Assembly (NCBI GenBank): GCA_964478025.1
Contig: CAYZGK010000004.1
Location: forward strand, 41,309 to 105,308
Reading direction: 5' to 3'
Source of the DNA: UBA3700 sp964478025
Lineage (GTDB): Bacteria > Bacillota > Clostridia > Christensenellales > UBA3700
Length of the DNA: 64,000 nucleotides
A program made the position numbers and the translations under genes. This document shows, piece by piece, positions 1 to 8,749 of the stretch. Each line of letters begins with the position of its first letter. Within the stretch, counting starts at the first letter, position 1. Below the pieces are notes generated by a model, which did not search any database, was not told where the DNA came from, and saw nothing but the letters and a program-made list of their open reading frames with translations.

Positions 1-297
1 AATGGTATGCAAATTGTAATTACACAAAACATAAAGGACTTTGTTGGTAGTCAAGATATAATTAGAAAATCAACAGCAATTATAAATGCTTGTCAATATT
101 CGTTTATATTCTCACTATCTCCAAATGATATGGATGACTTATGTACGCTTTATGAAAAAGCTGGAAAAATAAATACAGTTGAGCAAGACCAAATTGTTAA
201 CAACGAAAGAGGACATGCTTTTATAATAACAGGACCACAATCAAGAACTAACATTTCAATTGTGTCATCTGAAAAAGTAAGAAAACTCTTTGAATAA
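1..297 (+). CDS. C-terminal fragment of a VirB4/TraC-like conjugation ATPase
   Basis: Partial gene. The reading frame is open to base 1, so the first 99 codons seen are the end of a longer protein. The ITQNIKDF segment, the following STAIINACQYSFIF stretch, and the late GHAFIITGP/SRTNISI pattern match the C-terminal end of VirB4/TraC/TraE-type ATPases, where a ITQN..D element follows the last ATPase motifs and a G.G.I.....I segment ends the protein. Such ATPases energise type IV secretion and conjugation at the inner membrane. Walker motifs would lie upstream of the window and cannot be checked. The next gene starts 50 bases downstream on the same strand, so the two are probably co-transcribed. 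Family assignment is from memory of conserved patterns. Confidence 0.65.
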   Translation, partial: NGMQIVITQNIKDFVGSQDIIRKSTAIINACQYSFIFSLSPNDMDDLCTLYEKAGKINTVEQDQIVNNERGHAFIITGPQSRTNISIVSSEKVRKLFE

Positions 298-346
298 AAA
301 TAAAAAAAACTTATAGTAGCAAATAACTACAAAGGAGATAACGACA

Positions 347-3300
347 ATGAAAATCGTAAAATCAATTGATGAAAAATGCTTGGCAGAAGCAATGAGAAAA
401 TGCAATGAAACAAGCAAAATTTACAAAAGAGTAAAAGAAAGCAATGAAGAGGCTTCTACAAGAATAAGATTAAATAGTATTGATGCAAGAGATTTAGAAG
501 ATTTAGCATTCTTCTTAAGATACAAAAATGTAATTAATCATACAGGTGAGGCACTTAGCGAGGCGGAGTTTGAAGACTTATGTTATGACCTTATTGATGC
601 TTTTGCTAATGATGATAAGGAAAGAATCTTTGCATACTTAGACCAATGGGTAGAATTTGGCATGAATTTCAATCCAAGTGAAAACATAACTACAGAAGCT
701 GAAGCTATTGCTGCATATGTATATACACGTTCTCAACAAGGCCTTTCAGTAACTAAGATGAAAGAGTATCCAGATTATGTAATGAGTCGTTTCCCTGATA
801 CCGAATCATTATTAAAATTACAACAATTACAATCTGAAATGTTTATGCAAACAGGTAACTGCGATATGCTTTATACTATCGCTGGTTTAAGTTCAGATCC
901 ATCAGCTGTTATTGAATATGACAAAAATAATGGCAAAATATCTGACATGCGTAAAGTTGTTAAGACAATGATGGAGGAGCAAAAACCTGATAGAGATAGA
1001 AAAAATGCATTAGCACTTAATTTCTTAGACGCATTTAAATTTAAAGAGAAGATGCCTGAGACAAAAGTTGTTGTTGGAAAAGTTGATCTTCCACAATGGG
1101 TAAAAGATGCAAAGACTTTAGATCCAAAATCTAAAGAATATAAAGAAAATGCAGATTCACTTCATGATGTAGTAATTATGACATCTGGTGGAGAACAAAC
1201 AGGTCGTGGACTTATAAGAAAATACTTAGGTGAAAAGGAACATGATACAGGATTCTATAAACTTATTTTCTTAGATGATAAATGTATATTAGATTTAATA
1301 GATGAACCAGTTACAAAGGAAAAAGCTTCTGAAAAATTAATGGAAGCACTTGCTAAAAAGACTAATGTTGTATCAATGGTTCAATTAACTGAAATTAATG
1401 GAAAATTTGAATACAAGGTAAATGTTTTAGATGTAAGTGATCATGATACAAGTCCAGAATATATAGAAAAACTAAATGCTATTAAAAATGATCCTGAATT
1501 ACAAAAGAGTTTATATCAAGATGTAGACTTAAAGTTAAGAGGACCACTAACTATGGGTAGAGAATTAAAAAAGCAAGCAAAAATACAAGCTGTAAAGAAA
1601 GATTCTCAAGACATTCTTGATGGTAAAAAAGTTTTAAGAAGAGAAAACATAAATGCAACGAAGAAAAATTTTGGTTTTGTAGGTCAAAAGATTGATGAAA
1701 CAAGAAGAATATATAATTTGCGTTCTAACTATATTATTAAAAATACAGAAGAAGGTAAAGAATTTAAAGCATTAGGCCTAGATAATCGTGACTTCCAAGA
1801 TATTATGGTAATTACTAAATATGCAAAAACTCTTGGAGTTGGCAATAAAGATTTAACTGTTGATGAATACAGAATGGAATCTGAATATCTTGTAAAGGCA
1901 TTTGGCACACAGAATCATGCTTTAATGAAACCATATCTAGATAGAATGTATGCGTTTATAGCTAATTACGAAATGCCTAAGAAAATTGAGACTGCTGATG
2001 AAGTTTTCAAGGCCTTAATGTATATTAGACTTCAACAAACAAGTACAGTTAAGCTTAAAGAAAATCCATGGTATTTAAAAGAATTATGTCCAACTTTAAT
2101 AGAAAAAGCTAGATTTAAAGCTATGGAGGCAGATTATCTTGAAAAGTACAATGACATAATGGCAGCCATACAAAAAGGAACTGGTTATGGTATTGGTAAA
2201 GGTGTTACATTTGCAGAAATATTTGGTGGTGCAAATCCTACTGCTAATAAAATAGAACTTGATCCATTTGAAAAACAAGAGCAAGAAAGAGAAGAAAAGG
2301 AACACGCTAAAGCTGAGGAATATAGACTTTTCAGTAAGCGCTATAACGAAGAAAGAAGACTTAAATTAGAAAGTACTGATGAATTTGAACAATGTTTTAA
2401 CTTCAAGCTTGAATTGCCAGATAATCTATATGCTAACTTACTAGGTGATAATGTTAGTGAAGAGACCTTACATGATGCAGCATATAATTTTAGATTAGGT
2501 ATCCTTTCTAATATATACAATGATGATTATGAAGATTCTCATGTTTTAAGAAGTTACGGATTTAATAATATTTATTGTGATGATGTTGCTAATTTAATAT
2601 TTATTGATGGAAAGTCTTTATATGATATTGCTGTTGAGAAAAATGGTAGTTATAACATATTAAAGGCTAGTGAAATACTTATAAAAACACTTGTAGACAA
2701 GTCAGGTTTAGTTCAATTTGCTCGTATTCTTAAAGATGATGAATTAGGTGATATAAAAGTAGAATTAGATACAATTGAAGTAAATAGCTCAAAGATTGAA
2801 AGTGAAGAATACTATAGAAAACTTGCTGCATTTGAGACAAATCCAAAAGAAAGATTTGATTCAATTAAAAAGAAAGTAAATGACGTATGTAAAGCAAGAA
2901 AAACTGAGATTGAAAACGCTCAAAGTGAAGCTGAAGCAAAAGAATTTTTCAATAATATAGATGATGTATTTGAAACAAGAAATACAGAAGTTAAACCTCA
3001 TGATGGACTTGAAAAAGTTTTTGCATTAAATAGATTTAATGCAGTTAATAACTTCTTAAGTGATATTGAATCATTTACTGGAGCTAAAATTGATAATAAT
3101 AAGTTAATAGGCAAAATAGAAGAAGCATTTAATGCTGAGAATTTCACTGTAGAAAAATACAATGATATTTGGAAAGAAGTTTGGATGCAAGCAATGCAAG
3201 GCTTAAAGAATAAGTCTTATGATGTAGATTTTGAAAAAACTATTCCATTCTCTTATGTAACAGGTATGGTTGAGCGTTGCATGAAGGGCGCATTAAAACT

Positions 3301-5335
3301 TTATGGCCATAGCGAAGATGATGTAAAACCATTTGGTGGAAATACATCTGAAATACTTGCTGATGGATTAAAGATTGATTGTCCAACATGGGAAAATAAG
3401 CATTATGATAAGTATCTTTTAAGAGAAGAAAGTGATATTCCATTTATTAATAAAGACTTAACAATTGATGAACAAATAGAAAGATGGGAAAATATGCCTG
3501 AAAAAGCCTTTATTAACATGCAAGGTTATGAAACTGATAATAAAGATTATAGAGATGAACAAGGAAACTTAACTGAAAATGGTAAAAAGTGGGCAGTAGG
3601 TGAACTTGCTAAACTTTATGATGTAGTTAATGCTATTTCAAAAGATTTAAATAATGATATCTACAATGAAAATGATCCTAACTCAAGTTTTGATATGGAA
3701 CTAGAAAATGATAGAGAACATATCGAAATGAGACAAGAAAAACTAAAGTCATTTGCTAATGCTATAAAAGATGTTGCTTTACAAATGGGCGTTATGAGTG
3801 AAAAAGAATTTGACGCAATTTCAGGTGATAGCAATCCAATTTATCCAGAGATAGAAAAATTTAAAGATAATATGGATAAGTTATTCAAAATTGAAGACAA
3901 TCTTGTTGATGAGAAAAAAGCTCAATATGCTAAAGATGAAGAAAAACAATGGAATGACTTATTAAATGCTGATTTAGACTTATTTGAAGATGAGGATGAA
4001 GAGGAAATTGAGGAGCCTAAAAAGAAGCTTACTGAAGAAGAAATTGAATTAAAGAAACAAATTTCAGATAAGAACAAAGCATTAAGAAGAGGAAGAGAAA
4101 AAGAACAAGCTGCTATTGAAAAGGCTGCAAACCAACAAAGTAGAATAGAAAAAGCAAAAAGAGAAGCTACAAAAGTTGATGTTGCAACATTTAAGAATGG
4201 AAAATACAACATTTCTTCTAGAAATCCAAACTCAGCAATTGCACTTGCTAAGATGGGACAATTAAGTACACTTGGTGTATTCTTTGGTGGTTTAAATGCA
4301 AATGAGCAAGAAAAAGTTATAAAACTAGATGATCAAGATATTTCTTTATATTATGAAGATTTAGAACAAGATTCTGCAGATTTAGCTGCTAATTATTTCA
4401 CATATATAAATCCTGATGATTTACATAGTATGATGGACCGTTTTGTATTAGATTCTTCAGTAAATGGTAAAGATAAGGTAGATAAAGTATTATTTGAAAG
4501 AGAATATAAGATGTTATTTACTGACTTATATACAACAACTCTTCAAAATATAAATAAGAAGTGTTGTCTAGAAGGTAAAACAATGTCTATCTACCAAATG
4601 ACAAAGTCTATGAAGCTTATTGATTCTATGATGCAAATAGCAAGTAAAGAAGTAGGCTATCCAGAAGAAATCAAAAATGGAGGGCTTTCAGCAAAAGAAA
4701 TAAAGGATTTACGTAATAACTTTGCTGAGCAATTTATTCCTCATAATAGTGAAGAAGTTGCTTTACGTAAGATGCAAGCTCAAACAGTACTTTATGATTT
4801 TGATGACAATAATTGGAAGAGTGGTCTTGGATATACAGCATTCAATCAAATTATTAATAACCAAGCAAATGCTGTTAGAGATAATGATTTAAATACACCT
4901 GAGGCTAAGAAAGAAGCAGCTCAAGCTTATAGAGCAATGGTTATGTATAGCAGAAGTAGATCTGGTTGGTCTAAGTTTGTAAATTACTTTGGTAAGTATA
5001 GACAAGAAAAGAATGCTATTGAAGCTTACAAAAATGCCGTTATGACAAAAGCTGATTTAACAGAAAGAGAATTTAATGACTTACTTGCTGTTAGTGAAAA
5101 CGAAAGCTTAGGTGAATTAAAAACAGGTATAGAGGATAAGTTTAAAGAAGAAAAGAACAAGAAAGTTGAAAAAGATGATAGTCTATTAAACAATCCTTTA
5201 GTTGAAAGAATTTCTGTGTCTGAGGCTGATCATAATAGAGAATCAAGTATTTCAAATCCTGAGGATTTAGATAATTCAAGAGAAGATTTGAATAGATCAA
5301 GTTCTTTAGGTGACGAAGGAAGCTTTCTAGAATAA
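347..5335 (+). CDS. Giant acidic protein with duplicated modules, unknown function
   Basis: A 1662-residue protein I do not recognise. It starts at ATG after AAAGGAG. No signal peptide or membrane segment is visible; it is rich in Lys, Glu and Asp with helical and coiled-coil-like stretches (about 640-680 and 1270-1340). Two modules recur: A at residues 48-150 and again 480-582 (shared RD..D, YLD and T.A.....Y.R.QQ patterns), and B at about 285-390 and 735-840 (shared LIF.D.K...D, KASE.L...L and a later V.VLDVSD / V.LDTIEVN strand). The first half is thus an internal duplication of about 430 residues. The final 40 residues are Ser/Asp/Glu-rich and look disordered. Placement directly after a VirB4-like gene suggests a structural protein or a secreted substrate of a conjugation system; this is inference. 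Confidence 0.85.
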   Translation: MKIVKSIDEKCLAEAMRKCNETSKIYKRVKESNEEASTRIRLNSIDARDLEDLAFFLRYKNVINHTGEALSEAEFEDLCYDLIDAFANDDKERIFAYLDQWVEFGMNFNPSENITTEAEAIAAYVYTRSQQGLSVTKMKEYPDYVMSRFPDTESLLKLQQLQSEMFMQTGNCDMLYTIAGLSSDPSAVIEYDKNNGKISDMRKVVKTMMEEQKPDRDRKNALALNFLDAFKFKEKMPETKVVVGKVDLPQWVKDAKTLDPKSKEYKENADSLHDVVIMTSGGEQTGRGLIRKYLGEKEHDTGFYKLIFLDDKCILDLIDEPVTKEKASEKLMEALAKKTNVVSMVQLTEINGKFEYKVNVLDVSDHDTSPEYIEKLNAIKNDPELQKSLYQDVDLKLRGPLTMGRELKKQAKIQAVKKDSQDILDGKKVLRRENINATKKNFGFVGQKIDETRRIYNLRSNYIIKNTEEGKEFKALGLDNRDFQDIMVITKYAKTLGVGNKDLTVDEYRMESEYLVKAFGTQNHALMKPYLDRMYAFIANYEMPKKIETADEVFKALMYIRLQQTSTVKLKENPWYLKELCPTLIEKARFKAMEADYLEKYNDIMAAIQKGTGYGIGKGVTFAEIFGGANPTANKIELDPFEKQEQEREEKEHAKAEEYRLFSKRYNEERRLKLESTDEFEQCFNFKLELPDNLYANLLGDNVSEETLHDAAYNFRLGILSNIYNDDYEDSHVLRSYGFNNIYCDDVANLIFIDGKSLYDIAVEKNGSYNILKASEILIKTLVDKSGLVQFARILKDDELGDIKVELDTIEVNSSKIESEEYYRKLAAFETNPKERFDSIKKKVNDVCKARKTEIENAQSEAEAKEFFNNIDDVFETRNTEVKPHDGLEKVFALNRFNAVNNFLSDIESFTGAKIDNNKLIGKIEEAFNAENFTVEKYNDIWKEVWMQAMQGLKNKSYDVDFEKTIPFSYVTGMVERCMKGALKLYGHSEDDVKPFGGNTSEILADGLKIDCPTWENKHYDKYLLREESDIPFINKDLTIDEQIERWENMPEKAFINMQGYETDNKDYRDEQGNLTENGKKWAVGELAKLYDVVNAISKDLNNDIYNENDPNSSFDMELENDREHIEMRQEKLKSFANAIKDVALQMGVMSEKEFDAISGDSNPIYPEIEKFKDNMDKLFKIEDNLVDEKKAQYAKDEEKQWNDLLNADLDLFEDEDEEEIEEPKKKLTEEEIELKKQISDKNKALRRGREKEQAAIEKAANQQSRIEKAKREATKVDVATFKNGKYNISSRNPNSAIALAKMGQLSTLGVFFGGLNANEQEKVIKLDDQDISLYYEDLEQDSADLAANYFTYINPDDLHSMMDRFVLDSSVNGKDKVDKVLFEREYKMLFTDLYTTTLQNINKKCCLEGKTMSIYQMTKSMKLIDSMMQIASKEVGYPEEIKNGGLSAKEIKDLRNNFAEQFIPHNSEEVALRKMQAQTVLYDFDDNNWKSGLGYTAFNQIINNQANAVRDNDLNTPEAKKEAAQAYRAMVMYSRSRSGWSKFVNYFGKYRQEKNAIEAYKNAVMTKADLTEREFNDLLAVSENESLGELKTGIEDKFKEEKNKKVEKDDSLLNNPLVERISVSEADHNRESSISNPEDLDNSREDLNRSSSLGDEGSFLE

Positions 5336-5350
5336 TTTATAAAATAAAAA

Positions 5351-5397
5351 AATAAGGCACCTTTTTGAATGTAATTTCTTAAAGGTGCCTATTTTAT
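5351..5397. terminator. Bidirectional intrinsic terminator
   Basis: AGGCACCTTT at 5355-5364 pairs with AAAGGTGCCT at 5381-5390; flanking A and T tracts let it act for the giant gene on + and the SDR gene on -. Confidence 0.85.
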
Positions 5398-5410
5398 TGA
5401 TTAACCTAAA

Positions 5411-6250
5411 TTAAATTTTAAAGTTCTTTTGTTCTTTTTTACTATAAACCTCAAGGTTACCAATTGTTCCACCATCACAAACTATATCTGTTCCTGTTAA
5501 ATATCCAAGGTTGCTTGAAATTAGTGTTACAAAAAGTGAGGCGATTTCATTAACATCACCAAATCTTTTAATTGCTGCATTCTTTAAAAAAGCTGCACCT
5601 TGTTCAGATTCTAAGTTGCCCATTGGAGTATCAAAGTTGCCTGGTGATACGCTTATAACCCTTATGCCTTTTTCATACATTTCGTTTGCGACTCTTTTTG
5701 TATACCAACAAACAAAGTTTTTAGATATAGGGTATGCAAGACTAGTTTCTAGTTTTTGACCAAGAAGTCTAGATCTTTTTAGACATGATTTTATAAATAA
5801 TTCTTCATTACTAAAAATTAAACTATATTTTTTAGTAGGTAACATCATTTTTGGAAGCATATATGCAGACATACTTGATACATTCAAAATAACACCACCA
5901 GTCATTACCTTTTTAAATTCTTGATCTACATAGTGTGTACCAAGTGCATTAATTCTTAATATGCTTTCACCATCGCCCATATGTGGAGAAACTCCAGCAG
6001 CATGGATTACTGCATCAATTTCACCAAAACTTGTTGAAAATTCAACTAATTTTTTAACGTCATCAAGCTTAGAAACATCACAAGCTATAGTTTTAATATT
6101 AAAACCTTCTTTAACTAAACTTTCTGAATTTTTATCTAGTTTTTCTTTGTTTCTTCCTGTAATTACAATAGTATGTTCTTTGTCTAATTTTGCAATTGTA
6201 GCAAGTCCCATACCACTTCCACCACCAGTTATTACATAAACTTTACTCAT
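5411..6250 (-). CDS. Short-chain dehydrogenase/reductase (SDR)
   Basis: A 279-residue classical SDR, an NAD(P)-dependent oxidoreductase of unknown substrate. The Rossmann motif TGGGSGMG is at residues 8-15, the CDVS acidic element near 57-60, a HAAG variant of NNAG at 83-86, the catalytic Ser region VSS at 124-126 and YPISK (Tyr173, Lys177) later. The Ser-Tyr spacing is about 45 residues against the usual 12-13, so roughly 30 extra residues (about 131-160) sit next to the active site, as in some hydroxysteroid dehydrogenase-like SDRs. The start is set by AGGAGG just upstream. It is transcribed alone from a good promoter carrying an inverted repeat at the start site, which suggests repression by a regulator not encoded beside it. 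Confidence 0.9.
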   Translation of the reverse strand: MSKVYVITGGGSGMGLATIAKLDKEHTIVITGRNKEKLDKNSESLVKEGFNIKTIACDVSKLDDVKKLVEFSTSFGEIDAVIHAAGVSPHMGDGESILRINALGTHYVDQEFKKVMTGGVILNVSSMSAYMLPKMMLPTKKYSLIFSNEELFIKSCLKRSRLLGQKLETSLAYPISKNFVCWYTKRVANEMYEKGIRVISVSPGNFDTPMGNLESEQGAAFLKNAAIKRFGDVNEIASLFVTLISSNLGYLTGTDIVCDGGTIGNLEVYSKKEQKNFKI

Positions 6251-6266
6251 TTTTATTCCTCCTTTT

Positions 6267-6323
6267 TAGGTAATATAATTTTACCTATACTTTTATTATT
6301 GAAAATAAAACTTAACATGTCAA
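6267..6323 (-). promoter_or_regulatory. SDR promoter with operator-like inverted repeat
   Basis: On the minus strand, -35 TTGACA (plus 6318-6323) and -10 AATAAT (plus 6295-6300) are 17 bases apart. A perfect inverted repeat TAGGTAA-N7-TTACCTA (6267-6287) covers the predicted start site (about 6288) just ahead of the AGGAGG, a usual place for a repressor operator. Confidence 0.65.
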
Positions 6324-6362
6324 TATTGAAAAATTTGACTTAAATAGACAAGCTTAAAATAT

Positions 6363-6412
6363 AAAAGATATATATCTTTTAATTTGCTTAATATATTGTT
6401 TGGGCGTATAAT
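6363..6412 (+). promoter_or_regulatory. mscS promoter with upstream 18-bp palindrome
   Basis: TTGCTT (6384-6389) and TATAAT (6407-6412) are spaced by 17 bases. AAAAGATATATATCTTTT (6363-6380), a perfect palindrome, ends 3 bases before the -35. It could be an operator or simply AT-rich sequence. Confidence 0.55.
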
Positions 6413-6461
6413 TTTTTGACGAAGCGAAGGGTTCGCTAAATATGTTTTTAGGAGATATATT

Positions 6462-7307
6462 ATGGATTGGCAACAAGTATGGCAAACTGTTCAAAATTGG
6501 TTAACTAATACAGGAATTAAAGTTGTTATAGCAATTGTTATAATGATAGTTTCTTTTTCACTTATTAACTGGATTTGTAAAAAAATTACTAAACGTGCAG
6601 ATAAAAAAGTTGAGGGAAATAAAAAAATAGACAAAACTGTTTATAAAACAATAAGCTATGTTGTAAAAGTAGCACTTAAGATACTAGTTGTTGTTGCTCT
6701 TATTGGTTATGTAGGTATTGATACAAGTGCTATCTCAGCCTTAATTGCATCACTTGGCGTTGGTGTAGGCCTTGCTGTTAATGGCACACTTTCGAACTTT
6801 GCAGGTGGCGTTTTAATAATTATAACAAGACCATTTAATACTGATGATTATATCCAAGCTTGTGGGTACGAGGGAACTGTTGAGGATATTCGTATTTGTC
6901 ATACAAGACTTCGTACAAATGATAACAAAGTTGTATATTTACCAAATGGCAATCTATCTACAACTGAAATTGTAAATTTCTCTGAAAAGGATTTAAGAAG
7001 AGTAGACTTAAAGTTTTCAATTGCATACTCAGATGATTTTGAAAAAGCAAAATCAATAATTGCTGATGTATGTTCTAAAAATGAACTTATTCTTAAAGAT
7101 CCAGCTCCTGCTATTCGTATGTCAGAGCAAGGTGCAAGTAGTATTGTAATTTCAACAAAAGTATGGTGCAAGAATGCAGATTATTGGACAGTAAATTTTG
7201 ATATGCTTGAAAATGTTAAGAAAGCATTTGATGAAAACGGAATAACAATACCATTTAATCAACTTGATGTACACGTTGTAAATGATTCAAATAATTTAGA
7301 AAAATAA
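6462..7307 (+). CDS. mscS: MscS-family mechanosensitive channel
   Basis: A 281-residue small-conductance mechanosensitive channel of the inner membrane that releases solutes on hypo-osmotic shock. Three membrane segments are visible: about 18-40, 62-84 and the pore-lining TM3 at about 87-120 with the Gly/Ala-rich SLGVGVGLAVNG packing pattern and FAGGVLI. The beta domain follows with the typical RPF, G.V.DI....T.LRT.D and YLPNG motifs at about 123-163, then the alpha/beta C-terminal domain. Length matches the family (about 280). GGAG precedes ATG by 7 bases. The gene is monocistronic: it has its own promoter and a terminator directly after it. Confidence 0.95.
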   Translation: MDWQQVWQTVQNWLTNTGIKVVIAIVIMIVSFSLINWICKKITKRADKKVEGNKKIDKTVYKTISYVVKVALKILVVVALIGYVGIDTSAISALIASLGVGVGLAVNGTLSNFAGGVLIIITRPFNTDDYIQACGYEGTVEDIRICHTRLRTNDNKVVYLPNGNLSTTEIVNFSEKDLRRVDLKFSIAYSDDFEKAKSIIADVCSKNELILKDPAPAIRMSEQGASSIVISTKVWCKNADYWTVNFDMLENVKKAFDENGITIPFNQLDVHVVNDSNNLEK

Positions 7308-7339
7308 GGATTAATTAATAAACTTATATGTAAAAAAAA

Positions 7340-7373
7340 TAAGCACTCCATATGGGGTGCTTGATTTTTTTTT
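7340..7373. terminator. Intrinsic terminator after mscS
   Basis: AAGCACTCC (7341-7349) pairs with GGGGTGCTT (7354-7362) around a short loop, followed by a long T run; it also serves the convergent thiT gene. Confidence 0.85.
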
Positions 7374-7383
7374 GTTTAATTAT

Positions 7384-8556
7384 TTAGTCTTCATCTTCAT
7401 TTGCTAATACTTCTTTTTTATTAGCAAATGAAGGATTTAATGAATTTACAAAAGCTTTAGATGAAAGTAAAATTGCGCCTAAAACCATATTAAATATCAT
7501 ATCTACAAATACAAATGAGTTATATACTGCAGAATAGGCAAATACATTCATGTTTTCTGGACAATATGCAGAGAATGCAAATATGCCAGAAATTAAATGA
7601 GCTATATATCTAAAGATAGCAACACAAAAAGCACCTAAAACAAATTTAACTTGAGGTAATTTTTCTAAGGCTTTTAAGTTGCTAAATATTCCAGTAAATG
7701 CAACCATTGCAAAAGCAATAGGGTAGTCTAATAAAAATTGTGCTGGATGAATTATGAATGGATCTTGTATTGCTTGTAATATTCCATAAATAAATCCTAT
7801 AGCTAAACCTTTTTTAGGGCCATGCATATAAGCATAAAGCATTATTGGAAGTAATGATACTAAAGTTATTGAACCTCCTTGAGGAAGATTAAATATCTTT
7901 ACGTAAGATAGGGCAAAACTTGTTGCAATACAAATGCCTGCTCTTGCAATAGATTTTGTATCAAATATTAGATTTCCTTTTTTATCTATAACTAAAACGG
8001 CAGCTAAAAGGGCAATAAATAAAACTATTGCTCCGATAATAAGTGCTGCTTGATTTACAGAGGCTGTATTAGAGTTATAATAGCCATCACTTTCGATGTG
8101 GTTTGTATAATACAAAGCTACCATCGTTATGGTAAATATTATAGATGTGATTATAATGGTTGCTGCTATATAATAAAATGTCTTTATAAGTTCAGGTTTT
8201 TTCTTATTTATAATTGCGTTTGCTATAAAGCAAAGAACAATAACACCAAGTGTAATAAATATTGGCATAAATACATAAATTAAAACATCGCTACTGATCC
8301 AATTTTCATCAAGATATTCACTATTATAGTGTTTGTATAAGTCCATAATTAATAGAGTAATTTCTATTAAAATTGCATATACAACAAATGATATAGTTGC
8401 GTACTTTGCGTATTTTTTTAGCATTGTAAAGTTTAGTGCGTAGATTACTACGCCTACAATTACAAGGGTTGTTAAGATTCCGATTGTTAACCATGTAGCA
8501 ATAGGTTGGAACGTGTCAACAGCATAAGTTTTGGCACACATAATTAAATTAAACAT
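7384..8556 (-). CDS. thiT: ThiT-type thiamine transporter with extra N-terminal membrane domain
   Basis: A 390-residue membrane protein. Residues about 200-370 match ThiT, the thiamine-binding S component of ECF transporters, with LPQGGSITL (224-232), PIMLYA, the PKKGL turn, the YGILQ helix and HPAQFLLDYP (270-279). ThiT normally has about 190 residues; here an N-terminal part with about five membrane segments (18-40, 52-71, 91-115, 127-150, 168-190) precedes it. A TPP riboswitch lies upstream, which fixes the thiamine link. The start is supported by AAAGGAG seven bases before ATG, inside the riboswitch's terminator hairpin. ECF energising subunits are not in the window and are presumably shared. 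Confidence 0.9.
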   Translation of the reverse strand: MFNLIMCAKTYAVDTFQPIATWLTIGILTTLVIVGVVIYALNFTMLKKYAKYATISFVVYAILIEITLLIMDLYKHYNSEYLDENWISSDVLIYVFMPIFITLGVIVLCFIANAIINKKKPELIKTFYYIAATIIITSIIFTITMVALYYTNHIESDGYYNSNTASVNQAALIIGAIVLFIALLAAVLVIDKKGNLIFDTKSIARAGICIATSFALSYVKIFNLPQGGSITLVSLLPIMLYAYMHGPKKGLAIGFIYGILQAIQDPFIIHPAQFLLDYPIAFAMVAFTGIFSNLKALEKLPQVKFVLGAFCVAIFRYIAHLISGIFAFSAYCPENMNVFAYSAVYNSFVFVDMIFNMVLGAILLSSKAFVNSLNPSFANKKEVLANEDED

Positions 8557-8580
8557 AAAAAAACTCCTTTAGCTAAGGAG
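8557..8580 (-). terminator. TPP riboswitch expression platform (terminator that also masks the RBS)
   Basis: Read on the minus strand, CTCCTT (plus 8575-8580) pairs with AAGGAG (plus 8564-8569), followed by seven T and then the thiT ATG. The 3' arm contains the Shine-Dalgarno AAAGGAG, so one hairpin could both terminate transcription and hide the ribosome site when TPP is bound. Confidence 0.75.
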
Positions 8581-8609
8581 AACTTTTAAGAAATAAAATA
8601 TATGTATTT

Positions 8610-8678
8610 TTACTTCCTTTCGCCGCTTCCGGCGTAAGTTCAAAGGGTATAATCTCAGCCTTAATAGGCACCCCTAGC
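8610..8678 (-). ncRNA. TPP riboswitch (THI element)
   Basis: On the minus strand the run GGGGTGCC, then GGCTGAGATTATACCCTTTGAAC, split here as GGCTGAGA and TACCCTTTGAAC, then a CGCCGGAAGCGGCG-like P4 helix and GAAAGGAAGT match the conserved THI box. The CTGAGA pyrimidine-binding bulge and ACCCTTTGAAC core are intact. It controls the thiamine transporter immediately downstream. Confidence 0.95.
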
Positions 8679-8685
8679 TAGATAT

Positions 8686-8743
8686 AATATATATCAATAA
8701 AGAATACTTGTCAATTGAAAAAAAAATTGTACTTCTATATAAT
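8686..8743. promoter_or_regulatory. Back-to-back divergent promoters for thiT and the ABC ATPase gene
   Basis: Minus strand: TTGACA (plus 8709-8714), 17-base spacer, TATATT (plus 8686-8691), feeding the riboswitch. Plus strand: TTGAAA (8715-8720), 17-base spacer, TATAAT (8738-8743), feeding the gene at 8750. The two -35 hexamers touch, so RNA polymerase cannot easily occupy both at once. Confidence 0.75.
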
Positions 8744-8749
8744 AAAAAT

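Noticed and set aside
6430..6461. GCGAAGGGTTCGC hairpin in the mscS leader as a regulatory element
   Set aside because: A 5-base stem with no T run; too weak to support a function.
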